36,905 nucleotides of DNA from positions 1 through 36,905 of the forward strand of contig NZ_KB907831.1 of the NCBI RefSeq assembly GCF_000382225.1, in the 5' to 3' direction. The translations under genes were made by a program, and so were the position numbers. How positions within the stretch are numbered: position 1 is the first letter of the stretch; every line of letters begins with the position of its first letter. Of the stretch, positions 17,045 through 23,468 are shown piece after piece. The notes under the pieces were generated by a model. That model did not search any database, was not told the DNA's origin, and saw only the letters and a list, made by a program, of their open reading frames with translations. This stretch comes from Hymenobacter aerophilus DSM 13606. GTDB taxonomy: Bacteria; Bacteroidota; Bacteroidia; Cytophagales; Hymenobacteraceae.

Positions 17045-17384
17045 CGGCCTCGACATTGAGGCGCAGCTGGTGGTGGCCCTCGATGGCGACGAGGTGCAGA
17101 TTGCGGGCACGGGCGGCTACCTGATCATCAATTTCCCCAGCCAGCGCGTGTTCGACAAGATAACGGCCGGCCCGCCCAAAGACCCGCAGGCCCCGCCCCG
17201 GCCCAAGGGCCCGCCCGGCTCCGACCCGCTGCAACAACTCAACAACCTGGCCCACCAGCTGGGGTTGGTGCTCGATTTGCGGGTGGCCGGCAAAACGCAC
17301 GTGACGTTTGGGGTGGGCAACAGCCCAAAAATCACCATCAACGCGGTGTTCGGCAAAATCGGCTCCTTTTTCCGCAAGCTGTAG
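17037..17384 (+). CDS. C-terminal part of the split beta-rich protein, or a coupled second gene
   Basis: 115 residues from a TTG at 17037, overlapping the previous frame by 8 bases. Strands include GLDIEAQLVVALDGDEVQI and LVLDLRVAGKTHVTFGVG, separated by a Pro/Gly-rich linker (GPPKDPQAPPRPKGPPG), and the C-terminus is INAVFGKIGSFFRKL. The beta pattern echoes the 16805 frame, which supports a single gene broken by a one-base change near the C-rich stretch 17015-17030. The alternative is translational coupling through the TTG. Function unknown. Confidence 0.55.
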   Translation: MASGLDIEAQLVVALDGDEVQIAGTGGYLIINFPSQRVFDKITAGPPKDPQAPPRPKGPPGSDPLQQLNNLAHQLGLVLDLRVAGKTHVTFGVGNSPKITINAVFGKIGSFFRKL

Positions 17385-17411
17385 CGTGCCCGCCGGCAGG
17401 AGAATACCCGG

Positions 17412-17452
17412 GAAAACGGCCCGAAAATCGTACGGATGCCCGGGCCGTTTTC
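17412..17452 (+). terminator. hairpin terminator after the split gene
   Basis: GAAAACGGCCCG (17412-17423) pairs with CGGGCCGTTTTC (17441-17452); the T run is inside the 3' arm. GCCGGC words outside could extend the pairing. Confidence 0.55.
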
Positions 17453-17561
17453 GCGTACGTAGATAGCAGCCCGGCGGGCCGGCAGGCACTGGCGGTCAGC
17501 CGGAACTAAAGGCCCCCCGATTGGTTTGCACTACACGTATGCCCGCCCGATTTATTCGTTT

Positions 17562-18206
17562 ATGAGCTCCGACCGTAACTCTCCCAAAAAAGTGGGCGCT
17601 GCCCGCCCGGCTTCCGCCTTTCAGCGCATGGAGCGCATGCCGCCGCTGCTGATGATGCTCTATGTGGGCCTGGTCGGCATTACGGTGCTGTTTGCGGTGC
17701 TGGTGGGCGCCTACGCGTTCACGCACTTCCGCGACGGGGCGAGTAGTGGCGTGTATGCGCTGCCGCGCTTTTTCTCCCTGAGCACCATTGTGCTGCTGGC
17801 CAGCAGCTACGTAATTGCCCAGGCCAGCCGCATCTACGCCCAGGACGACTTGGCCACGCTGCGCCGCTGCCTGGGCGCTACGTTGCTGCTGAGCTGCATT
17901 TTCGCGGGTCTGCAGGTGCTGGGCTGGCGCGAGCTGATGGCCCAGGGCATCTTCTTCGACGGGATGGCCAGCGGCACGTTCGTGTATCTGCTATCGGCTT
18001 TGCATGTGGCGCACCTGCTGGGCGGCATGCTGTTTTTGCTGGTGCTGCTGCTGCGCACGCATTACGCTTCCAACGATGCCGTGCGCGCCCTCGTCTTCAT
18101 CCGCAACCCCTACCGCCGCCTGCAGCTGCGTATGGTTACGCTCTATTGGCACTTCATCGACGGCCTCTGGATTGCTCTGTTCGCCGCCTTTTTGTTTCTC
18201 TATTAA
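17562..18206 (+). CDS. cytochrome c oxidase subunit III-like membrane protein
   Basis: A 214-residue protein with five hydrophobic segments (about 28-50, 70-90, 105-125, 140-162 and 185-210). The last two carry the subunit III signature: LLSALHVAHLLGGMLFL and LYWHFIDGLWIALFAAFLFLY. This is the heme-copper oxidase subunit III fold, in the short five-helix form found in Bacteroidota. Subunit III stabilises the oxidase and is not catalytic. No subunit I, II or assembly genes lie nearby, so it is an orphan copy or part of a scattered locus. ATG at 17562 is preferred over one 12 codons upstream. Confidence 0.85.
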   Translation: MSSDRNSPKKVGAARPASAFQRMERMPPLLMMLYVGLVGITVLFAVLVGAYAFTHFRDGASSGVYALPRFFSLSTIVLLASSYVIAQASRIYAQDDLATLRRCLGATLLLSCIFAGLQVLGWRELMAQGIFFDGMASGTFVYLLSALHVAHLLGGMLFLLVLLLRTHYASNDAVRALVFIRNPYRRLQLRMVTLYWHFIDGLWIALFAAFLFLY

Positions 18207-18234
18207 GAAGCGTCGATTGCCGAACAACTGCCAA

Positions 18235-18276
18235 CCGCCCCCGCCGCCCCATCAGGTAGCGGGGGCGGCTTTTTTG
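18235..18276 (+). terminator. rho-independent terminator after the oxidase subunit gene
   Basis: CCGCCCCCGC (18235-18244) pairs with GCGGGGGCGG (18259-18268), followed by CTTTTTTG. Confidence 0.85.
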
Positions 18277-18381
18277 TTGACTATCGGCCACTAAACGGCC
18301 GCCCGAGCTGCCCTCGTGCTATAAGCAGCGCCGAAGGAACAGGGTGCCGGGGCAAGGCGCTGATTTTGAGCGCCCGGGCCG

Positions 18382-18389
18382 TACCTTGG
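18382..18389 (+). promoter_or_regulatory. possible -7 element TACCTTGG before the M1 peptidase gene
   Basis: TACCTTGG is one base from TAnnTTTG and ends 35 bases before ATG 18425. The same TACCTT core occurs before several other genes in the window. Confidence 0.3.
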
Positions 18390-18424
18390 AAGCGGTATTC
18401 CACCGTCTCCACTTTATCCGATTT

Positions 18425-20440
18425 ATGCGCCTTGCTACTTTCCTACTGACTATGGGCGGCCTGCTGGCGGGCGGCCTCCCGGCCACCGCCCAGCTACCCG
18501 CTTACCGGCCCCTGGCCACCGACCTCGACGGCTCGGCGGCCGATGCCTGCGCCCGCGTGCACACCGGCGCGGCGGCCCGCCCGGCCTACGCCAGCCTCAG
18601 CCACCGCCAGAAAATGGCCGGCTACGATGTGAAGTACTACAAGCTCGATATCCGGCTGGCCAACAACTCGCGCAACGTGGGCGGCACCGTAACCATCCGG
18701 GCCCGCACCGGCAGCCAGCCCCTCGACTCGCTGGCCTTCGAGCTGTATAACACCTTCGCCATCGAGTCGGTAGTGGTAGATGGGCAGGCCAGCACCGGGC
18801 TGCGCCGCAAGGGCCTGGGCGACGTAACGGTGGGCCTGGGGCGCCCGGTGGCTCCCAACACCCTGTTTGAAGCCCGGATTACCTACAACGGCACGGCTCC
18901 CAACAGCAACGCCGCCGCCATCGGCAACGCCCTGAATACGGCCGTTGTGCGCACTTACAACGTCAGCACCACCTGGAGTTTATCGGAGCCCTACAACGCC
19001 TACGAGTGGTGGCCCTGCAAGCAGACGCTCACCGACAAAGCCGACTCGGTGGATGTGTGGGTGACGACGGCCGCTGCCAACAAGGTAGGCTCCAACGGCG
19101 TGCTGGAACGCGTCACCAGTCTGCCCAACAATGAGGCGCGCTACGAGTGGAAGTCGCGCCACCCGATTGACTACTACCTGATTTCGGTGGCCGTGGGGCC
19201 CTACGTCGAGTACGTGAACTACGCCAACCCCATCGGCGGCCCGCGCATTCCCATCGTCAACTACGTCTACAACCAGGCCGCCCTCAACTACTACCGCACC
19301 GAAATCGACCGCACACCGGGCTTTATCGAAAACTTCTCGGCCCTGGTAGGCCTCTACCCGTTTGCCGACGAGAAGTACGGCCACAGCATGGCCCCCATCG
19401 GCGGCGGCATGGAGCACCAGACCATGACTACCCAGGACGGTTTCACCTTCACGCTCACGGCCCACGAGCTGTTCCACCAGTGGTTCGGCGACAACGTCAC
19501 CTGCGGGGCCTGGGAAGATATCTGGCTCAACGAAGGCTTTGCTTCGTATGGCGAATACCTCTCGCTCGGCGCCTTTGCCGCTCCCGGCGCCGACCGCGGC
19601 TGGCTCAACCAGGCCCACACCTCGGCCATGAGCCAGCCTGGCGGCAGCGTATTCGTGAGCGACACCAGCAACGTGAGCCGCATCTTCAGCTCGCGGCTCA
19701 GCTACAAAAAAGGCGCGGCCGTTATCCATATGCTGCGCTACCTGCTGAACGATGACGCGAAGTTCTTTGGGGTACTGCGCACCTATCAGAGCACCTACCG
19801 CGGCCGCACGGCCCGCACCCGCGACCTGCAACGCCTTTTCGAAGCCGCCGCCGGCCAGTCTCTGCAGCACTTCTTCGACCAGTGGTTTCGGGGTGAGGGC
19901 TACCCCACGTTCAGTCTGCGCTGGAACCAGGCGGGCGGGCAGGTGTATTTGCAAAGCGTTCAGACGGCCTCCATGCCCACCGTTACGCCCTTCTTCCAGA
20001 CCGATATTGACTACCGCCTAACCTTCGCCGACAACAGCACCCGCACCGTGCGCTTCGCCCAAACGCAGCCCGTACGCACGCTGGCCGTGGCCGAGTCGCG
20101 CCCCGTTGTCAGCATCGAAATCGACCCCGACCAGTGGGTGCTCAACGCCACCGGCGCCGTGGTGCGCGATGCGGGCGTTGTAACGGCCAGCCAGACGGCC
20201 CGCGTGCCCCAGCTAAGCGTGTACCCTAATCCCTGCCGCGAGCAGCTGCGCCTGGCCGATTTCAGCGGCCCCAGCGCCCGGGCCGAAGTAACCGATGCCA
20301 CTGGCCGGCTGGTGCTTCGCCAAACGGTGCCTGCCGCCCGGCCCGTGCTGCAAACCGCCACGCTGGCCCCCGGCCTCTACCACCTGCGCCTGCTCAGCCC
20401 CGACGGCTCGGTTGTGCGCGCCCGGTTCGTGAAGGAGTGA
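18425..20440 (+). CDS. M1 family metallopeptidase with T9SS C-terminal sorting domain
   Basis: A 671-residue exported aminopeptidase-like enzyme. Signal peptide at 1-24 (GLPATAQ), N-terminal beta domain, then the M1 catalytic domain: GGGMEHQTM near 327-334 (the GAMEN-type substrate loop, with His in place of Asn) and the zinc site HELFH at 347-351 with Glu370 in WLNEGFASYGE. A catalytic Tyr is likely further on, in SRLSYKKGAAV. The last 75 residues are a type A T9SS domain (LSVYPNPCREQLRL, then GLYHLRLLSPDG), so the enzyme is carried across the outer membrane by the type IX system. ATG at 18425 gives a good signal peptide; an earlier start at 18344 does not. A palindromic repeat follows the stop. 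Confidence 0.93.
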   Translation: MRLATFLLTMGGLLAGGLPATAQLPAYRPLATDLDGSAADACARVHTGAAARPAYASLSHRQKMAGYDVKYYKLDIRLANNSRNVGGTVTIRARTGSQPLDSLAFELYNTFAIESVVVDGQASTGLRRKGLGDVTVGLGRPVAPNTLFEARITYNGTAPNSNAAAIGNALNTAVVRTYNVSTTWSLSEPYNAYEWWPCKQTLTDKADSVDVWVTTAAANKVGSNGVLERVTSLPNNEARYEWKSRHPIDYYLISVAVGPYVEYVNYANPIGGPRIPIVNYVYNQAALNYYRTEIDRTPGFIENFSALVGLYPFADEKYGHSMAPIGGGMEHQTMTTQDGFTFTLTAHELFHQWFGDNVTCGAWEDIWLNEGFASYGEYLSLGAFAAPGADRGWLNQAHTSAMSQPGGSVFVSDTSNVSRIFSSRLSYKKGAAVIHMLRYLLNDDAKFFGVLRTYQSTYRGRTARTRDLQRLFEAAAGQSLQHFFDQWFRGEGYPTFSLRWNQAGGQVYLQSVQTASMPTVTPFFQTDIDYRLTFADNSTRTVRFAQTQPVRTLAVAESRPVVSIEIDPDQWVLNATGAVVRDAGVVTASQTARVPQLSVYPNPCREQLRLADFSGPSARAEVTDATGRLVLRQTVPAARPVLQTATLAPGLYHLRLLSPDGSVVRARFVKE

Positions 20441-20444
20441 GTAA

Positions 20445-20574
20445 TGATGGAAGAACGCCCCCGCCTGTCATCCTGAGCGGAGCGAAGGACCTATACAGAA
20501 GGTATTGTTTGATGTTTGCTTCTGTATAGGTCCTTCGCTCCGCTCAGGATGACAGGCGGGGCGTTCTTCCATCA
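20445..20574. repeat. palindromic repeat, third copy, between convergent genes
   Basis: Arms of about 55 bp (20445-20500 and 20520-20574) with one bulged C enclose a 19-base loop. The arm contains CTGTCATCCTGAGCGGAGCG and AAGGACCTATACAGAA. It shares GTCAT-CTGAGCG-AGCGAAG with the copies at 12178 and 16607. It can act as a bidirectional terminator for the M1 peptidase and the 20589 gene. Confidence 0.9.
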
Positions 20575-20588
20575 CTAACCGCTTATTA

Positions 20589-21254
20589 TCACTTCACCGG
20601 CTTCCAATACTTGCCAATCAGCTCCTCCACCTCGGGTGGGGCGGGAGGCAGGTTGAACACGGCATCAACCAGCGCATCGAAGGTGGCGGCCGGCGTGAAG
20701 ATGGCGTCGGAGAACGGGTCGTTGGCGAGCCGGATAAAGCCGGGCTGGCCGTTGACACTCACCAAATCGACGGTGACGTTGCCAAAGCGCTGGTTGCAGC
20801 GGCCGGTGGCAGTGCAGTCCTTTGGCTGGGGCTTAAGGAAATACTTCTGGGTGGTTTCGGCGTAGCGCTCGTGGCGCAGAGTACGCCGGTCGGCAGCGCC
20901 TAACTGGTAGCCCAGCGCCAGCACCCGGTCGCGGATAAAATCGAAGAAGTGCTGGAAGTTGCCGGGGCCCATGCTCGGGTCGTAGAGGAACACGGCGCCG
21001 CGCTGACCTTCCTTGCGGGCCAGCTGCACCCGAAACCGCGCCCCGGGCAGGCCGGCCTTCTGGTAATGATAGGCCTTAAAATAAGGGCCGGCCCAGTTGA
21101 GAAACACCTGCTGGCTCAGCCACTGCTGCCGGAGCCGCTCCTGCGCCGGACTGCGGTGCAACGGCCGCCACTCGCCTGAGGCGGGCGTAGGGCCGGTAAA
21201 AAGCAGTTTGAGCAGGTCGAGCAAAACGGATGGCTGAGTTTCGGAATTAACCAC
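20589..21254 (-). CDS. conserved-looking hypothetical protein
   Basis: About 221 residues from GTG at 21254; TTG codons at 21293 or 21302 are alternatives. The open frame extends further but would run through a terminator and into the DUF2147 gene, so the long version is wrong. Notable segments: QWLSQQVFLNWAGPYFKAYHY, KEGQRGAVFLYDPSMGPGNFQ, FFDFIRDRVLALGYQL and, near the end, DAVFNLPPAPPEVEELIGKYW. No signal peptide and no family I recognise. The many aromatic and charged residues suggest a soluble alpha/beta protein. It follows the DUF2147 gene on the same strand but is separated from it by a terminator. Confidence 0.7.
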   Translation of the reverse strand: MVNSETQPSVLLDLLKLLFTGPTPASGEWRPLHRSPAQERLRQQWLSQQVFLNWAGPYFKAYHYQKAGLPGARFRVQLARKEGQRGAVFLYDPSMGPGNFQHFFDFIRDRVLALGYQLGAADRRTLRHERYAETTQKYFLKPQPKDCTATGRCNQRFGNVTVDLVSVNGQPGFIRLANDPFSDAIFTPAATFDALVDAVFNLPPAPPEVEELIGKYWKPVK

Positions 21255-21328
21255 GGGCCCGGCAAATGGTTTGCCGGCCGGCCGGTGGCCCAAGTCAAAC
21301 AACGCGCCAAATACTGCCCCGAAGGCCC

Positions 21329-21363
21329 AAAAAAAGCGGGGCTCCCGTTGCCGGAAACCCCGC
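21329..21363 (-). terminator. rho-independent terminator of the DUF2147 gene
   Basis: On the minus strand GCGGGG (21363-21358) pairs with CCCCGC (21341-21336), with extra inner pairing, and is followed by seven T (21335-21329). Confidence 0.8.
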
Positions 21364-21385
21364 CGAAGCTGGTAGGCCGGAGGCC

Positions 21386-21826
21386 CTATTTCACCCGCGT
21401 CCAGGTCTGCGACTTGCCGATGAGCGAGAAGCCGATGTAGCCTTTCACCTCCATGGTGTTGGCGTTGAGCATTTTCATGTAGCAGGAGTAGGTTTTGCCG
21501 GTCTCCGGGTCGTAGATTTTGCCATCGTCCCACTTGTTGGCCTCGTCGTACTCGAAGCCGCTCATGAACACCAGGCCCAGGCGCGGCCGGCTGCGCAGCT
21601 TGGGGTCGGGGTTGGGCGTGTCGGTTTTGGGGCGGCCGGTTTTGGGGTCGTTCGGCTCGGCCAGCGACACAATTTTACCGCACAGCTTGGTGCCGCACTT
21701 GTAAATCTCAAACGTCGCCTTCTTCTCCGAGTTGGTCCAGACACCAAGCGGCGAGAGGGTTTGGGCCGAAGCCGTAGCCAGCAGACCAAACAAAAAGGCC
21801 ACGCTTAACAGAAGAAATTTTTTCAT
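21386..21826 (-). CDS. DUF2147 domain protein, exported
   Basis: A 146-residue protein with a signal peptide (MKKFLLLSVAFLFGLLATASA) and a DUF2147 domain: GVWTNSEKKATFEIYKCG at the start, then KLCGKIVSLAEP, a YDPETGKTYSCYM segment and the closing GYIGFSLIGKSQTWTRV. This is a lipocalin-like small beta barrel that occurs in the periplasm of many Bacteroidota and Proteobacteria; its ligand is unknown. Two cysteines in KCGTKLCGK may form a disulfide. A minus-strand -7-like TATCTTTT lies about 40 bases upstream. Confidence 0.92.
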   Translation of the reverse strand: MKKFLLLSVAFLFGLLATASAQTLSPLGVWTNSEKKATFEIYKCGTKLCGKIVSLAEPNDPKTGRPKTDTPNPDPKLRSRPRLGLVFMSGFEYDEANKWDDGKIYDPETGKTYSCYMKMLNANTMEVKGYIGFSLIGKSQTWTRVK

Positions 21827-21863
21827 GGGATTGGTGATGGTGAAATGGGAGTTGATTCGTGGG

Positions 21864-21871
21864 AAAAGATA
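21864..21871 (-). promoter_or_regulatory. possible -7 element TATCTTTT for the DUF2147 gene
   Basis: TATCTTTT on the minus strand differs from TAnnTTTG only at the last base and lies 37-45 bases before the start at 21826. The -33 region is weak. Confidence 0.35.
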
Positions 21872-22050
21872 GCGAAATCCGGCTGAACAGGCTACTTCGC
21901 AGGATTTTCTGCTTGGGCCGGCTGTTGCAAGTATGAGGCCAGAATCAGCTTCAGCTGTTTTATGCAGTATTTTTGGATTTACGAAGAGGGTGAAAGTCAG
22001 TTAGATGAGATAGAATACGGGTTTTTGCCCGAAAAAAAGCTGTTTTTATT

Positions 22051-22079
22051 TTGAACCATCCCCCCAGCGTTTAACTTTA
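22051..22079 (+). promoter_or_regulatory. possible Bacteroidota promoter TTG-N18-TAACTTTA in a gene-poor stretch
   Basis: TTG at 22051-22053 and TAACTTTA at 22072-22079 are 18 bases apart, close to the Bacteroidota -33/-7 arrangement. Transcription would start near 22084, at the start codon of a 25-residue ORF and upstream of the frame at 22177. Confidence 0.4.
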
Positions 22080-22082
22080 CCA

Positions 22083-22160
22083 ATGCGTAGTGAGTGCTAC
22101 CGCCCCCGCCGAGCCACCCTAAGGTGCTGGGCAGCGAAGCAGGGGTTATGTCGGATCTAA
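22083..22160 (+). CDS. short ORF, possible leader peptide
   Basis: ATG at 22083 gives 25 residues (MRSECYRPRRATLRCWAA and seven more) rich in Arg and Cys. It begins just downstream of the promoter-like sequence, so its mRNA would be almost leaderless. It ends 16 bases before the next ATG. Whether it is translated is unknown; no family is recognised. Confidence 0.25.
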   Translation: MRSECYRPRRATLRCWAAKQGLCRI

Positions 22161-22176
22161 AGAAAGGAGGTACAAA

Positions 22177-22452
22177 ATGTCTAGTAGTCCCAACCAAATC
22201 CTGCCAAGCCTGTCGAATGTAGTCCGCTTCACCGCCGGACGCGCTTAACAACAGCTTACGCGCGGAACTCTGTTAGCCCTTCAGGGTGGGTTCCCGCATT
22301 CTGGCAAGGTCTTACGAATGGATGACGGGGCTGTACCCCAGCTCAGTCGCTTGGTAAGATTTGAAGGATTAGATGCCCGGTTTGCCCAGCAGCCTCGAAA
22401 AGGAGGTCTGCACAGGCAGCCGGGCATCGCTGCGTTTAAGGTGATTTGGTGA
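22177..22452 (+). pseudogene. 91-codon frame with an in-frame TAA at codon 24
   Basis: ATG at 22177 has an unusually good Shine-Dalgarno (AAAGGAGG, 7 bases upstream) for this genome. The frame runs 23 codons to TAA at 22246-22248 and then stays open in the same frame to TGA at 22450-22452. The two halves carry a related motif, ILPSLSNVVRF before the stop and AVPQLSRLVRF after it, written with different codons. This suggests a real coding sequence with a nonsense change, or two short ORFs (the second from ATG 22318, 44 residues: MDDGAVPQLSRLVRFEGL then DARFAQQPRKGG). The 3' end runs into a palindromic repeat. No homology recognised. Confidence 0.4.
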
Positions 22453-22556
22453 GTAGTGAGATGGTGAGTTTGACGTTCCAGGGGCCTAACGGCGCGGTTT
22501 GCCAATCAGGCCCCTGGAACATCAACTCACCATCTCACCACCTCACCAAATCACCT
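22439..22556. repeat. inverted repeat with CTCACC-rich arms
   Basis: Arms at 22439-22486 and 22508-22556 contain AGGTGATTTGGTGAG, GTGAGATGGTGAGTT and GTTCCAGGGGCCT and pair with a few mismatches and a one-base offset. The right arm reaches the stop codon of the NlpC/P60 gene. It is unlike the GTCATTC palindromes but is of similar size. TCACC words also occur in the leaders at 16747-16800. Confidence 0.85.
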
Positions 22557-23239
22557 CAAAGCACCCGGCGCACCTGCATGAAGCGCCGCTCGTAATCGGT
22601 GCCGGCCACCTCGCTGATTTTGACGCCCGGTTCGCGGCGGGCCGAGGAGGCGTGCACGAACCGGATAGGCTCGCCCGCCGGGCTGATAACGATGCCGGCG
22701 TGGCCCGGCGTGGTGGACGTTTTGGCCGTGCCGGTAAACACTACAATATCGCCCGGGCGGGCGCTGGCGCGGGCTACGGGCCGGCCCACATCAATGAGCA
22801 TGGCCGTGGAGTGGGGGGTAGCCACGCCGTAGCGGCCAAACACGTACATCACGAAGCCCGAGCAGTCGAAGCCGCCCACGGGCGTGATGCCGGCGTAGGT
22901 GTAAGGGCTGCCGAGCTGGCGTAGGGCAAAGGCCACAATGCTGTCGGCTTTAGCCGCTGGCGCGAGGGTGCGCGGGATAGAAGCCGGGGCTGCTTTGATA
23001 ACCGGCACGGGCTTACTGGCAGGTTTGGCGGGCGAGGCGGGTGCCGGTTTTGGCGTGCTGGCGGCCGGCAGCGTGGCGGGTAGGCCCGAGGGCGGCATGG
23101 CGTAGGCAGCGGGCCTCACCGGAGCCAGCGGCGCTACGGCAACCACGGCCGGCGCGGGAGCCTGCAGGCGCACCCACACGGCGCGCCCCAGCAACAGGGC
23201 CAGTAGCAGCAGGAAAACAGTCCAGACGTAGCGCATCAC
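22556..23239 (-). CDS. NlpC/P60 family cell-wall hydrolase
   Basis: A 227-residue protein with an N-terminal membrane segment (about residues 5-22, MRYVWTVFLLLLALLLGRA), a long Ala/Pro/Lys linker to about residue 95, and an NlpC/P60 domain. The catalytic Cys126 is in FDCSGFVMYVF, His180 in PGHAGIVI, and a third polar position is near FVHAS. The family cleaves peptide bonds in peptidoglycan stems. The proline-rich spacer would let a membrane-anchored enzyme reach the wall. Start MM at 23239 or 23236. Confidence 0.9.
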   Translation of the reverse strand: MMRYVWTVFLLLLALLLGRAVWVRLQAPAPAVVAVAPLAPVRPAAYAMPPSGLPATLPAASTPKPAPASPAKPASKPVPVIKAAPASIPRTLAPAAKADSIVAFALRQLGSPYTYAGITPVGGFDCSGFVMYVFGRYGVATPHSTAMLIDVGRPVARASARPGDIVVFTGTAKTSTTPGHAGIVISPAGEPIRFVHASSARREPGVKISEVAGTDYERRFMQVRRVL

Positions 23240-23468
23240 TCAGGTAAAAGGATTTGCCTGCTTAACGGCCGCAGTACAGTGCAGGTTCCGGCCGGCTTGC
23301 GGGCCGGTTATGGGTCAAGCTTCCCGCGCATGCTGCGCCCGGCAAATAGCGCTTCGGTGGCGACGCAGCAGCGGGCAGTTGCAGCCTTTCGGGGTTTTCT
23401 GCGTTCTTTGCCCCAAGCGGCCCGCGGGGCCGGCTCCCACTCCTTTGCTCACCCTTTTTCCATTCTGA

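Noticed and set aside
20589..21533. Full 314-codon frame of the hypothetical gene
   Set aside because: The upstream part crosses the terminator and the coding region of the DUF2147 gene on the same strand, so a later GTG or TTG start was chosen.
22372..22428. Hairpin GATGCCCGG..CCGGGCATC with an inner stem, and GGATTAGATGCCC resembling a 16S rRNA segment
   Set aside because: The resemblance to 16S rRNA is limited to a dozen bases with no flanking agreement, and the hairpin lies inside a frame that looks protein-coding. No RNA family was recognised.
21997..22505. Minus-strand ORFs of 84 and 74 codons in the gene-poor stretch
   Set aside because: No promoter, start context or composition supports them; the plus-strand reading is better supported.
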